This document shows positions 37,603 to 47,626 of a DNA stretch of 64,000 nt, one piece after another. A program made the translations under genes and the position numbers. Under the pieces are notes generated by a model that made no database searches, had not been told where the DNA came from, and saw nothing but the letters and a program-made list of their open reading frames with translations. This DNA is from Vulcanimicrobiota bacterium (lineage in GTDB: Bacteria; Vulcanimicrobiota; Vulcanimicrobiia; Vulcanimicrobiales; Vulcanimicrobiaceae): positions 1 to 64,000 of the forward strand of contig JASHOG010000034.1 of NCBI GenBank assembly GCA_030041225.1, read 5' to 3'. The stretch's first letter is position 1; each line of letters begins with the position of its first letter.

Positions 37603-38538
37603 ATGAACGTCGTAAGCGATGGTATGGAGCCGTATCCGCGCGACCTCACCGGTTATGGGGCACATCCTCCGAATGCCAAGTGGCCGGGAGATGCGCGCCT
37701 CGCCGTGCAGATCGTCCTGAACTACGAGGAAGGCTCGGAGTACTCGATCCCCGACGGCGATGGCTTCTCGGAGACGTATCTCACCGAGGTTCCGGGAGCG
37801 ACGCTCGGGGCAGGGAGGCGCGACCTCATCGTCGAGTCGATCTACGAGTACGGCAGCCGAGCCGGTTTTTGGCGGCTCATGCGCCTCTTTTCCGAGCGCG
37901 CATTACCCGTGACGATCTTCGGTGCCGCGCTTGCGCTCGAACGCAACCCAGAAGCGGCGAGCGCGATCCGTGAGGCAGGGTACGACGTCTGTGCGCACGG
38001 ATGGCGTTGGGTCGGCTTTCACGAGATGAACGAGGAGCAGGAGCGTGAAGAGATGCGCCGCGCGATCGAGTCGATCGCACAGACGACCGGAGAGCGTCCG
38101 TACGGATGGTACTGCCGCTATGCGCCCAGCGAGAACACGCGTCGCCTCGTCGTCGAGGAGGGCGGCTTCCTCTACGACTCCGACGCCTACAACGACGATC
38201 TGCCCTACTGGGATCGCGTCGGAGGTAAGGCGCATCTCGTGATTCCCTACACGCTCGACGCGAATGACATGAAGTTCTCCGTCGCACCCGGCTTCACGTC
38301 GCCTTCCGGCTACTTCGAGTACCTGCGCGATACGTTCGACGTTCTCTATCGCGAAGGCGCGACACATCCGAAGATGATGTCGGTCGGGCTGCACTGCCGT
38401 CTCGCGGGACGCCCGGGTCGCACCGCCGCGCTTGAACGTTTCCTCGACTACGTCCTCGCACACGAACGTGTCTGGATCGCTCGTCGCATCGATATCGCGC
38501 GCCACTGGATCGCGAATCATCCCGCTGGGAGCTTCTAG
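37603..38538 (+). CDS. puuE: allantoinase, polysaccharide-deacetylase type
   Basis: PRDLTGYGAHPPNAKWPGDARLAVQIVLNYEEGSE; AHGWRWVGFHEM. Confidence 0.9.
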   Translation: MNVVSDGMEPYPRDLTGYGAHPPNAKWPGDARLAVQIVLNYEEGSEYSIPDGDGFSETYLTEVPGATLGAGRRDLIVESIYEYGSRAGFWRLMRLFSERALPVTIFGAALALERNPEAASAIREAGYDVCAHGWRWVGFHEMNEEQEREEMRRAIESIAQTTGERPYGWYCRYAPSENTRRLVVEEGGFLYDSDAYNDDLPYWDRVGGKAHLVIPYTLDANDMKFSVAPGFTSPSGYFEYLRDTFDVLYREGATHPKMMSVGLHCRLAGRPGRTAALERFLDYVLAHERVWIARRIDIARHWIANHPAGSF

Positions 38539-39759
38539 ATGAGCAAGGTCAACGAACGGCTCGCGAACCTCGCGCAGATAGGGCGCGTCGAGCAAGGCAT
38601 GGATCGAGCGCTCGCGACTCCCGCCGAGCGAGAGGCGCGCCTACTGTTTGCCTCGTGGGCGCGCGAACGGCGTTACTCGCTCACGCAGGATCGCGTCGGC
38701 AATCTCTTCGCGCGCCGCAACGGGGCGCGCGACGGTGCACGTCCGCTTCTTGTCGGCTCGCATCTCGACACCGTCAAGAACGGTGGCGCATACGATGGAG
38801 CGTACGGCGTCGTCGCAGCGCTCTGCGCGCTCGAGGCTCTCGACGAGCACAAAATCGAGACCGAGCATCCGATCGAGGCGGTCGCGTGGGTCGGTGAAGA
38901 GGGAGGGCGGTTCCCGCTCGCCTGCGTCGGGAGCGCCTTCTTTACGGGCGCCTGCGACGCGGCGCGCGCGCTCGCGCTTACCGATTCAGATGGCGTGACT
39001 TTGGAGCAGGCACTTGCTTCCGCCGACGGTGGCCTCTTGGAAGGAATTCCCGCGCGTGATGAGTCGCGCGTCGCAGCTTATCTCGAGATCCACATCGAGC
39101 AGGGGCCGATCCTCGAACGCGAGGGTGTCTCACTCGGCATCGTGACGGCGATCAACGGGCAGCGCCGGTATCGGGTCATCGTCAACGGCACGCCGGGACA
39201 CGCGGGTACGGTTCCTATGGCGCGCCGCGGCGACGCGCTCTGTGCAGCCGCTGAAATGATCCTCGCGACCGAGCGCGCCGCTCTCTCCATCGGGGAATGC
39301 GTCGTCACCTTCGGAACGCTGGTCGTCGAGCCCAACGCGCCGAACGTCATTCCCGGACGTGTTACCTTCTCCGTCGATATTCGCTCTCCGGAAGACGCAC
39401 GCGTCGAAGCCGTCGAGAACGCGCTGCGCGAGGCAGCCGGTGACGTGAACGGGCGTCGTCGTGTCGCTGCCGCTATCGAGCGCCTCCAGGGGCACGCGCC
39501 GGTTCCGATGGACCCGAAGCTGCGTAACGCGACTGCGCGCGCGATCGGCGCGCTCGGGGAGCGCGCAATCGACGTGCCGAGCGGCGCCGGGCACGACGCG
39601 ATGCTCCTCGCGCGCATCGCACCGGCCGCCATGATCTTCGTACCGTCGATCGGTGGCCGGAGTCACGTCCCCGAGGAGGAGACGTCACCGCGCGATCTCG
39701 AGCTCGGCCTAACGGCCCTGACGGCTGCGATCGTCGAAGTCGACAAGTTCGTCATCTAG
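38539..39759 (+). CDS. allantoate amidohydrolase / Zn-dependent hydantoinase-carbamoylase family
   Basis: LLVGSHLDTVKNGGAYDGAYGVVAAL; EEGGRFPLACVGSAFFTG; HIEQGPILE; GHDAMLLA. Confidence 0.88.
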   Translation: MSKVNERLANLAQIGRVEQGMDRALATPAEREARLLFASWARERRYSLTQDRVGNLFARRNGARDGARPLLVGSHLDTVKNGGAYDGAYGVVAALCALEALDEHKIETEHPIEAVAWVGEEGGRFPLACVGSAFFTGACDAARALALTDSDGVTLEQALASADGGLLEGIPARDESRVAAYLEIHIEQGPILEREGVSLGIVTAINGQRRYRVIVNGTPGHAGTVPMARRGDALCAAAEMILATERAALSIGECVVTFGTLVVEPNAPNVIPGRVTFSVDIRSPEDARVEAVENALREAAGDVNGRRRVAAAIERLQGHAPVPMDPKLRNATARAIGALGERAIDVPSGAGHDAMLLARIAPAAMIFVPSIGGRSHVPEEETSPRDLELGLTALTAAIVEVDKFVI

Positions 39760-39766
39760 GAGCCTC

Positions 39767-40147
39767 ATGCGATTCTTCATCTGCGGCTCGGCGCTGCGCG
39801 GCCAACCCGATCACAAGAATCTCGGCACCGCACATTTCCTAGGCGAAGCGCGGACTGCGCCTAAATATCGCCTGCACTCGGTGAAGAATGGGTGGCATCC
39901 CGGAATCTACGAAGTGGACGCCGGCGGCGTCTCGATCATCGGGGAGCTCTATGACCTCAGTGAGGAGCAGCACGAGCATCTCCTCGCCGGGGAGCCACCT
40001 AATATGTACGAGGCGCAGATCGAGCTCGACGACGGATCGACAGCCTCAGCGATGCTCTATCCGCGCGAGCTCATCGAGCGCGATCGCGAACCCGACATCT
40101 CGCACTTCGCCGGCTGGGCTGCGTACAAAGCGCACGACGTGCGATGA
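39767..40147 (+). CDS. stand-alone allophanate-hydrolase C-terminal-domain-like protein (gamma-glutamylcyclotransferase fold)
   Basis: FLGEARTAPKYRLHSVKNGWHPGIYEV ... EPPNMYEAQIELDDGS ... FAGWAAYKA resembles AtzF C-terminal domain; no amidase domain. Confidence 0.75.
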   Translation: MRFFICGSALRGQPDHKNLGTAHFLGEARTAPKYRLHSVKNGWHPGIYEVDAGGVSIIGELYDLSEEQHEHLLAGEPPNMYEAQIELDDGSTASAMLYPRELIERDREPDISHFAGWAAYKAHDVR

Positions 40148-40183
40148 GGGTGCCGCTCCCCTCGGAGCCTGACGGGCACACGC

Positions 40184-40516
40184 CTAGCTCCCTCGGTACG
40201 TGCTGTAGCCCCACGGCGAGAGCAGGAGCGGCACGTGGTAGCGTGGGTTCGCGTCGCTCGTGCGAAAGCGCACGGGGATCTCGGTGTAAAAGCTCGTGAC
40301 CCCGTGCCGTGCGAAGTAGTTGCCGGCGTGAAAGACGAGCTCGTAGAATCCCGGCGCAAGCTCGCCGCCGAAGGGTGAAGCGACTCTTCCACCATCGTCG
40401 GTAGTAGCAGAGGCGACCGCTTCGCGATGCTCGCCGTCGATGCGAAACAGCGCGACGTCGAGACCGGTGGCCGGTTTGCCCAGAGAGATATCGAGAACGT
40501 GCGTCGAGAGAGTCAT
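40184..40516 (-). CDS. uraH: 5-hydroxyisourate hydrolase
   Basis: LSTHVLDISLGKPATGLDVALF...YHVPLLLSPWGYSTYRGS. Confidence 0.95.
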   Translation of the reverse strand: MTLSTHVLDISLGKPATGLDVALFRIDGEHREAVASATTDDGGRVASPFGGELAPGFYELVFHAGNYFARHGVTSFYTEIPVRFRTSDANPRYHVPLLLSPWGYSTYRGS

Positions 40517-41712
40517 TGCAGCTTTGCTCCTTGTTCGATCCACGCGCCGAGTTCGTCGCGCTCCACCTGCGTCATGCCGGTGATGTTTCCGAGCGGCATC
40601 GCGTGGGTGCTCACCGCTTGCGCCTCGATGCGCTGTGCATTCGTCTCGATGTGATCCGGCGTGTCGAGCAAGACGCCGTTGGGCGCGGCGGCGAAACCCG
40701 GTTCGGTCGGATGCGCCGAGTGACAGACCGCGCAGCGCTGCGCGATGATCGGCGCGACCTCGGCGAACGAGACGGGCGCGCTCGACGCAACGCTTCGCGG
40801 TGCTAGGAGCGCCGCGCTCGCTATGACGAGCACGAGCGCCGCGATCGGGTACGCCCACACGAGGCGTTTGCCGTTGCGCTCGTGGGTGAGAACCATGAAG
40901 CGCCGCACGAGCACACCCGCGAGCCCAAGTGCCGCGAGGACGATCCAGCCGTAACGGCTTTCGTACGTCATCGGATAGTGCGCGCTGATCATCGTGAAGA
41001 GCACGGGTAGCGTCAAGTACGTATTGTGCACCGAGCGGATCTTGCCGAGCTGCCCAGGCCGCGGGTCGGGGTCTTGCCCTGCCCGAATCTGGGCGAGCAT
41101 CTTGCGCTGGCCCGGAATGATGACGTGCGCGACGTTTGCAACCATGATCGTCCCCATAATCGCGCCGACGTGCAGGTACGCCGCTTGTGCCGTGAAGACG
41201 TGCGAGAGCCCCCATGCGCAGAAAGCGAGAAAGACGAAGATGCTCGCCCCGAGCACGACCGGCTGCCGCTCGAGAAGCTTGCAGAGCGTATCATAGACAA
41301 GCCAGCCCACGACGAGGGAGCCGAAGCTGATCGCGATCGCTTCCGGCTTCGTCAGCGACATGACGCTCTTGTCGATGAGAAAGCTCGAGGCGCCGGCCCA
41401 ATAGACGATCGCGAGCATCGCGATTCCTGAGAGCCATGTCGCATAGGCTTCCCACTTGAACCAGTGGAGATCTTCCGGCAGCGGTTCGCTCTTCGGGCCG
41501 GTGAGGTACTTTTGGTTGTGGTAGAAGCCGCCGCCGTGCACGGACCAGAGCTCGCCGAGGACGCCTCCTTCTTCATCAGCCTTGTGGCGAGGGCGCGTGA
41601 GGTTGTCGTCGAGCCAGACGAAGTAGAATGAGGTGCCGATCCACATGATGCCGGCAGTGAAGTGCAGCAAGCGCACGATGAGATCGAGCCAGGAGAGTGC
41701 GTAGCCGCTCAC
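40513..41712 (-). CDS. puuD: urate hydroxylase PuuD with C-terminal cytochrome c domain
   Basis: multi-TM; LHFTAGIMWIGTSFYFVWLD; C-terminal CAVCH heme motif. Confidence 0.9.
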   Translation of the reverse strand: MSGYALSWLDLIVRLLHFTAGIMWIGTSFYFVWLDDNLTRPRHKADEEGGVLGELWSVHGGGFYHNQKYLTGPKSEPLPEDLHWFKWEAYATWLSGIAMLAIVYWAGASSFLIDKSVMSLTKPEAIAISFGSLVVGWLVYDTLCKLLERQPVVLGASIFVFLAFCAWGLSHVFTAQAAYLHVGAIMGTIMVANVAHVIIPGQRKMLAQIRAGQDPDPRPGQLGKIRSVHNTYLTLPVLFTMISAHYPMTYESRYGWIVLAALGLAGVLVRRFMVLTHERNGKRLVWAYPIAALVLVIASAALLAPRSVASSAPVSFAEVAPIIAQRCAVCHSAHPTEPGFAAAPNGVLLDTPDHIETNAQRIEAQAVSTHAMPLGNITGMTQVERDELGAWIEQGAKLQ

Positions 41713-42227
41713 TGCGCGAGCGCGTCTTTGAGGCGAAGGTGCGCGATCTTGACGATCTCACCGAGCGCGGTTTCGATCTCGGTCTCGCGGTCGTTCGTGA
41801 GGCGCCGTTCCAAGCTCTTGAGGAGCGATGCTTTGTTCTGCTCGCGCGCGCAGATGACGAAAGGAAATCCGAAGCGCTCGCGATAGGCGCCGTTCAACTC
41901 GTCGAAGCGCGCGATCTCCTCCGGCGTCAGACGGTCGAGACCCGCGGCCGATTGTTCTCGGGCCGACGCAGCGGTGAGACGCCCCTCACGCGCGAGGCGT
42001 CCCGCGAGGTCGGGATGCGCCGCAATCAATGCGACGCGACGCTCTTTCGGCGAAGAGGCGAGTACGGCGCGCATCGCCTCGAGGAGCTCCTCCGCGTCGC
42101 GAAAAGGGCGCCGCTGCCATGCCTCCTCCGCGATCCACGGCGAGCGCTCGAAAGTGAAACCGACCGCAGCGACGAAAGCGGCGCGGTCGGCGGCATTGAG
42201 CCGCTCGATCGTCAATCCGGAAGCCAC
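41709..42227 (-). CDS. uraD: OHCU decarboxylase
   Basis: FERSPWIAEEAW; LIAAHPDLAGRL; EEIARFDELNGAYRERFGFPFVICAR; start uncertain (GTG 42227 or 42257, TTG 42215). Confidence 0.9.
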   Translation of the reverse strand: MASGLTIERLNAADRAAFVAAVGFTFERSPWIAEEAWQRRPFRDAEELLEAMRAVLASSPKERRVALIAAHPDLAGRLAREGRLTAASAREQSAAGLDRLTPEEIARFDELNGAYRERFGFPFVICAREQNKASLLKSLERRLTNDRETEIETALGEIVKIAHLRLKDALAQ

Positions 42228-42249
42228 GACGGGAGAGTCATTCGCTACG

Positions 42250-43623
42250 ATGGCCACGCTCCTTCTCCGCCACGCAACACTGCTTGCGACCTTCGATGAT
42301 ACGGATCGCTGCTTCGAGGACGGTGCGCTCCTCGCGCGCGACGGCGTCATCGAGGCGGTCGGTCCGACCGAGGCGCTACCCAACGATGCGGACCAGACGA
42401 TCGATGCGAACGGCATGATCGTGCTGCCCGGGTTGGTTTGCACGCACCACCACTTCTTCCAAACGCTGACGCGTAACGTTCCTGCCGGGCAGAATGCGGA
42501 ACTGTTCGACTGGCTCGTCACGCACTATCCGATCTGGGCTCGCCTTGACGCAGAGGCGATACGCGTAAGCACTGCCGTTGCAATTGCAGAGCTCATGCTC
42601 TCGGGTTGCACCACCGCCGCAGACCACTGCTACTTGTGGCCGAACGGAGCCTGCATCGACGACGAGATCCGCGTCGCGCGCGATCTCGGTTTTCGCCTCC
42701 ATACTTCGCGCGGCTCGATGTCGATCGGCCGCTCGCGAGGCGGTTTACCGCCCGACGACGTGATCGAAGACGAAGGCGCGATCATCGCCGACTGCGAGCG
42801 TGCCGTGAATCAGTACCACGACCCCGAACGCTTTGCGATGACACGGGTCGTGCTTTCGCCCTGCTCCCTCTTCTCCGTCTCACCCGAGCTCATGCGCGAG
42901 AGCGCGGCGCTCGCACGCCGCAAGGGCGTCATGCTTCACACGCACCTCTGCGAGACGATCGACGAGGAGCGCTACTGCCTCGAGCGCTTCCGGCAGCGCC
43001 CGGTAGGTTTCGCCGAATCGCTCGGATGGAGCGGCGCGGACGTCTGGTTCTCACACGCGATTCACATGCGGCGCGAAGAGATCGAGCGTCTCGGCAGCAC
43101 ACGCACCGGCGTTGCTCATTGTCCAACCTCGAACATGCGCCTCGGCTCCGGGGTCGCGCCGATTCAGGCACAACGGGCGAGCGGGATGCGCGTCGGACTC
43201 GGCGTCGACGGTTCCGCGTCGAATGACGGTTCACATATGCTCGACGAGGCGCGTCACGCGATGCTCCTGCAACGCGCGGCGCGTTCGGTTATTCCCGACC
43301 AGGGACCGATGCTGAGCGCGCAGGAAGCGCTCTGCCTCGCGACGCGCGGCGGAGCCGCAGTGCTGGACCGCGACGACATCGGTGCGCTCGCGCCGAACAA
43401 GGCCGCCGACTTCATCGGGATTCGCCTCGACACGCTGGAGACGGCCGGCGGTGCGGTCCACGATCCGCTCGCCGCACTGCTCTTCTGCCGCATTCCACGC
43501 GTCGATCTCACGGTGATCGCGGGACGCGTCAAAGTGCGCGACGGCGCGCTTGTCGGCCTGGATGCCCCATCACTCGTCGCGAAGCACAATGCCCTGGCAC
43601 GACGCCTCGTGAAGGCGGATTAG
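42250..43623 (+). CDS. amidohydrolase, 8-oxoguanine/guanine-type deaminase
   Basis: LPGLVCTHHHFFQTLTRNVPAGQNAELFDWL; HTHLCET; VAHCPTSNMRLGSG; GLGVDGSASND. Confidence 0.88.
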   Translation: MATLLLRHATLLATFDDTDRCFEDGALLARDGVIEAVGPTEALPNDADQTIDANGMIVLPGLVCTHHHFFQTLTRNVPAGQNAELFDWLVTHYPIWARLDAEAIRVSTAVAIAELMLSGCTTAADHCYLWPNGACIDDEIRVARDLGFRLHTSRGSMSIGRSRGGLPPDDVIEDEGAIIADCERAVNQYHDPERFAMTRVVLSPCSLFSVSPELMRESAALARRKGVMLHTHLCETIDEERYCLERFRQRPVGFAESLGWSGADVWFSHAIHMRREEIERLGSTRTGVAHCPTSNMRLGSGVAPIQAQRASGMRVGLGVDGSASNDGSHMLDEARHAMLLQRAARSVIPDQGPMLSAQEALCLATRGGAAVLDRDDIGALAPNKAADFIGIRLDTLETAGGAVHDPLAALLFCRIPRVDLTVIAGRVKVRDGALVGLDAPSLVAKHNALARRLVKAD

Positions 43624-43982
43624 GAGCGTTCGAGGACCCCGAGGCGTTGCACTATGCCGTCGAACTTCACGTTCATGCGCGTTTCGAACTCTTCGAGCCG
43701 GCTGTCGAGTCGAGCATTGATGCGATATTCGAAAGCTGCCATTCGCATATCCATCCCCTCGAAGCGCTTTTCCATCTCCTCGAAGCGTCTCTCCATCCCG
43801 TCGAAGCGTCTCTCCATCCCCTCGAAGCGTCTCTCCATCCCCTCGAAGCGCTTCTCCATCCCTTCGAAGCGCGAGTCGACGTTCGCGAATCGTTCGTCGA
43901 TCCGCTGAAAGCCAAAATCCATGGCGCGGCCGAGATCGACGACGGCTGCATAGACATCTTGAAGCGTTAGCTCGGTGCTCAC
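43620..43982 (-). CDS. coiled-coil heptad-repeat protein
   Basis: (RFEGMER)n heptads from 21-bp tandem DNA repeats. Confidence 0.7.
   Translation of the reverse strand: MSTELTLQDVYAAVVDLGRAMDFGFQRIDERFANVDSRFEGMEKRFEGMERRFEGMERRFDGMERRFEEMEKRFEGMDMRMAAFEYRINARLDSRLEEFETRMNVKFDGIVQRLGVLERS
43755..43875. repeat. 21-bp tandem repeat (CGTCTCTCCATCCCCTCGAAG)n within coiled-coil gene
   Basis: About 6 near-identical contiguous units read directly. Confidence 0.9.
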
Positions 43983-43992
43983 GAAGGGGATG

Positions 43993-46173
43993 CTATCGTG
44001 CGATGGTTGCCGGAATGTTTCCTGCTCCTTGCCGTTTGATCGCTTCGAGCACCCGCTCAGGAATCATAGGCAGATCGTTAAGCCATGTGCCGGTTGCGTC
44101 GTGGATTGCCGCTGCGACGGCGGGAGCGAACGGCACGAGCGCCATCTCCGCCATACCGCGCGCGCCGTAGGGCCCGTTCGGGTCGGCATTCTCGAGGATG
44201 ACGGGATACATTTCCGGCATGTCGAGCGCCGTCGGGAGCAGGTACGTCGACAAGTAGGGCGTCACGATCTTGCCGTCCTTACAAATGAAGTTCTCGGTGA
44301 GCGCGAAGCCGATGGCCTGAGCGAGACAGCCTTCGATCTGCCCTTCCACTTGCTGCCGGTTGATCGCACGCCCGACGTCGTGCACGCTGATGCAGCGCAG
44401 CACGCGTACGAGCCCGGTTCTCATATCGACCTCGACTTCAACCGCTTGCGCGACATAACCGTAACAGTAGTTCGGCGTGCACTCCCCGGTCTCGGAGTCG
44501 AACGGTGTCGTGCGCGGCGGCCGGTACTGCACCGTCGCCGCCGGTGCCTCTCCCGCCAACCAACGACGCCGCGCTTCGTCGCACGCATCCTTCACCGCGC
44601 GCCCGCCCATGAGCGTCATGCGAGATGCCGAAGCCGATCCCGCGTTCGGCGCTTGCGCAGAGTCGTCCGTAATCATCGTGACGCATTCGAGATCGAGCCC
44701 GAGCGCCTCGGCAGCAATCTGACGCAGCGCCGAGTGCGCGCCTTGCCCTACGTCTGCCGTCCCGATCCGCACGCGCGCGCCGCGAATCGAGACGGCGGAG
44801 ACATCGAGCTCGACGGTCGCGGTGCACTGCTCCGGAAAGCCGAAGGAGTAGCCGACGTTCTTGATGCCGCACGCGATGCCGACGCCGTGGCGCAGCGGCG
44901 TAACCGCGCCGTTGCGGAGACGGCCCGGGAAGAGCGCGCGCGCCTCATCGACGCAGCGCTCAAAGACGTCGCGCGCGCTGACGCCCTTCGGCAGCGGCCT
45001 CCCGGTCGACTCGAGGCTTCCCTCGCGGTAGAGATTCCTGCGGCGGACGGCAATCGGGTCCAGTTTCAAAGCGTGCGCGAGCCGCGTTACCATCGACTCG
45101 GCGGCGAAATGCGCCTGCGGTGACCCGAAGCCGCGAAATGCGCCGCACGGAACGTTGTTCGTGTAACAGACGATGCCGTCGGTCGCCACGTTGGCAATCT
45201 CGTAGGGCCCCGTAGCGAAGATCGTCGCGCACTTCAGCACCTCGGCGGAGGTCGATGCATATGCACCACCGTCGGCAACCAGCCGCGTCTGCGCAGCGAC
45301 GATCGTGCCGTCGCGTAGCGCTCCCCACTTGCTCGTGATGAAGAATGGGTGGCGCTTGTGATGGCCGAGGATCGACTCCTCGCGGCTCCACTGCATTGCG
45401 ACCGGCGCCTTCAGCTTCCACGCCGCGAGTGCGACGAGCGGCGGCAGCGAGAGGTCCTCGCGGCCACCGAACGCTCCGCCGATCTTCGCATACCGAACGA
45501 CGACGCGTTCCTCCGGCATCTCGAACATTGCGGCGATCTGCCGGCGGTCTTCGTGGAGCCACTGCCCCGCAGTCTCGAGGACGAGACGTGCGTCGTCGTC
45601 CCAATACGCGATGCCGGCATCCGGTTGGAGATACGCATGCTCTTGCCATCCGGTCGTGAACTCGGCCTCGAGAATCACGTCCGCCGCAGCGAAGGCCTCG
45701 TCGACGTTACCCTTACGAACCTTCTGATGGAGCAAGATGTTCGAGCGCTCCGGGTGGACGCGCGGCGCGTGAGGCTTCAGCGCCTCGAACGGATCGATGA
45801 GTGCAGGCAGATCCTCGTACTCGACGCGTACGGCGGCTGCGGCCTCGGCCGCCAGCTCCGGCGAGTCGGCGACAACCAGCGCGATCCGATCGCCGGCGAA
45901 TCGCACGCGATCCTCGCAGAGCAACGGCTGGTCTTCTTCGACCAACCCGAACTTATTGTACGGGACGTCCTTCGACGTAAGCACGGCGCGCACACCATCG
46001 ATGCGTTGCGCCGCGCTCGTCTCGATGCACAGAATGCGCGCGCTCGGACGGTGTGCAAAGACCGCCTTCGCGTGCAGCATGCCCGGGCGAAAGAGATCGG
46101 CGGGGTAGAGCGCCGCGCCGGTGACCTTCTCGAAGGCGTCGGGGCGCGCGACCGGCGCGCCGATCTTCGTCAC
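43993..46173 (-). CDS. xanthine dehydrogenase, molybdopterin-binding subunit
   Basis: [75 protein letters not shown]. Confidence 0.9.
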   Translation of the reverse strand: MTKIGAPVARPDAFEKVTGAALYPADLFRPGMLHAKAVFAHRPSARILCIETSAAQRIDGVRAVLTSKDVPYNKFGLVEEDQPLLCEDRVRFAGDRIALVVADSPELAAEAAAAVRVEYEDLPALIDPFEALKPHAPRVHPERSNILLHQKVRKGNVDEAFAAADVILEAEFTTGWQEHAYLQPDAGIAYWDDDARLVLETAGQWLHEDRRQIAAMFEMPEERVVVRYAKIGGAFGGREDLSLPPLVALAAWKLKAPVAMQWSREESILGHHKRHPFFITSKWGALRDGTIVAAQTRLVADGGAYASTSAEVLKCATIFATGPYEIANVATDGIVCYTNNVPCGAFRGFGSPQAHFAAESMVTRLAHALKLDPIAVRRRNLYREGSLESTGRPLPKGVSARDVFERCVDEARALFPGRLRNGAVTPLRHGVGIACGIKNVGYSFGFPEQCTATVELDVSAVSIRGARVRIGTADVGQGAHSALRQIAAEALGLDLECVTMITDDSAQAPNAGSASASRMTLMGGRAVKDACDEARRRWLAGEAPAATVQYRPPRTTPFDSETGECTPNYCYGYVAQAVEVEVDMRTGLVRVLRCISVHDVGRAINRQQVEGQIEGCLAQAIGFALTENFICKDGKIVTPYLSTYLLPTALDMPEMYPVILENADPNGPYGARGMAEMALVPFAPAVAAAIHDATGTWLNDLPMIPERVLEAIKRQGAGNIPATIAR

Positions 46174-47585
46174 GCGGGAACCTCCTCGACGCGCGTTCCC
46201 GGACACTGCAACGCGGCTTCCTCCATAGCGTCGAGAATCTTGCGGTATCCCGTACAACGGCAGAGATTGCCGCTGATCGCGACGCGGCAGTCCTCTCGCG
46301 TCGGCGCGGCGCGCTCCTCCATAAGCTTCGCCCCCGCCATGAGCATGCCCGGAATGCAGAAACCGCACTGCACGGCGCCGCGCGCGACGTAGGCTTGCTG
46401 TAGTGGATGCAAGGTGGAGCCGTCGGCAAGACCTTCGATCGTGACGATCCGTGCACCGTCAACCTGTGCAGCCGGTACGAGGCACGACATGACCGCCTTA
46501 CCGTTGAGCCACACGGTGCATGCCCCGCACTCGCCCTCCGCGCAGCCTTCCTTGACGCCGGTGCACCCGATGTCGCGCAGCGCGTCAAGCAACGTCTTGC
46601 GCATCGCCGTCGGCAACTCACGCTCCTCGCCGTTGACGCTCGAGGTCACCGTGCCGCTCCGCGTAGGGTTCCTGCACGGTGAGACGGGTGTCTCGAGCAA
46701 GATGGGCTCCTGCGCAAAGCCCTCATTCTCCCTGCCGCTCGCGATCCGCTCCAGCGCTTGCGCGACGAGCGCGTGAACCGTGTGACGGCGATACTCGGCG
46801 GAAGAGCGCAGGTCGCCGATCGGCGTGATCTCCTCTGCGGCGCGATCACCGGCGCGCGCAATCGTCGCCGCGTCGAGGGTCGCGCCGGAGAGCATCTCCT
46901 CGACGCAGTGCATGCGAATCACCGTCGGCGCCACGCAGCCCAGAGCGACGCGCGCCTGCGCGACGCGCGAACGTTCGAAGGCGAGCACAACCGCGACGTT
47001 GATGACCGAGATCGCCTGCGCGCGGCGCAAGCCGAGCTTCAGGAAGATTCCGCGCCGCGTCGAACCGAGCGCGCGAAAGCGAATCTCACGTACGATCTCG
47101 CCCGGATACAACGCGGTCCGGCGAAATCCCGGATAGAACTCCGCAAGCGGAAGGACGCGTTCGCCGGTGGTGCTCGCGAGCACAAGCTGCGCGTCGAGTG
47201 CCAGGAGTGGTGCGATCGTGTCATTCGCGGGCGATGCGGTAACGAGATTTCCCGCGATCGTCGCCCGCGTGCGGATCTGCGGAGCGCCGACTTCGATGCA
47301 CGCCTGCGCGAGTGGGAGCGCCTCGCGGTGTAGCCGTTTCGACGCGAGAACGTCGTTATGCGTCGTCAGCGCGCCGAGCAGAAACTCACCGTCCTCTTGC
47401 CGGACGTACTTCAACTCCGATTCGAGCGCGGTGAGATCGATCAAATGTCGCGCCGGTTTGACGCCGCGCTGCTGCTCGACGACGAGATCGGTGCCACCTG
47501 CGACGAGGCGTGTTCCAGGCTCGGCATCGCGCCATGCGCGCAAGGCCGCCTCGAGGCTCTCGGGCCTATAGACCGACGACCACAC
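46170..47585 (-). CDS. xanthine dehydrogenase FAD (N-terminal) + 2Fe-2S (C-terminal) fused subunit
   Basis: [37 protein letters not shown]; then [21 protein letters not shown] and [11 protein letters not shown]...[12 protein letters not shown] start at 47585 proposed. Confidence 0.88.
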   Translation of the reverse strand: MWSSVYRPESLEAALRAWRDAEPGTRLVAGGTDLVVEQQRGVKPARHLIDLTALESELKYVRQEDGEFLLGALTTHNDVLASKRLHREALPLAQACIEVGAPQIRTRATIAGNLVTASPANDTIAPLLALDAQLVLASTTGERVLPLAEFYPGFRRTALYPGEIVREIRFRALGSTRRGIFLKLGLRRAQAISVINVAVVLAFERSRVAQARVALGCVAPTVIRMHCVEEMLSGATLDAATIARAGDRAAEEITPIGDLRSSAEYRRHTVHALVAQALERIASGRENEGFAQEPILLETPVSPCRNPTRSGTVTSSVNGEERELPTAMRKTLLDALRDIGCTGVKEGCAEGECGACTVWLNGKAVMSCLVPAAQVDGARIVTIEGLADGSTLHPLQQAYVARGAVQCGFCIPGMLMAGAKLMEERAAPTREDCRVAISGNLCRCTGYRKILDAMEEAALQCPGTRVEEVPA

Positions 47586-47626
47586 GGCTCTGTAAGAGTT
47601 TAGCAGCTGAGCAGGGGCGCCCTGCG

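Noticed and set aside
40184-41215. 343-aa minus ORF covering uraH and part of puuD in another frame
   Set aside because: Only its C-terminal uraH portion (40184-40516) is real; the upstream Arg-rich part is out of frame with puuD
43755-43875. Regular 21-bp repeats considered as a CRISPR array
   Set aside because: No spacers; contiguous in-frame units encoding heptads; no cas genes
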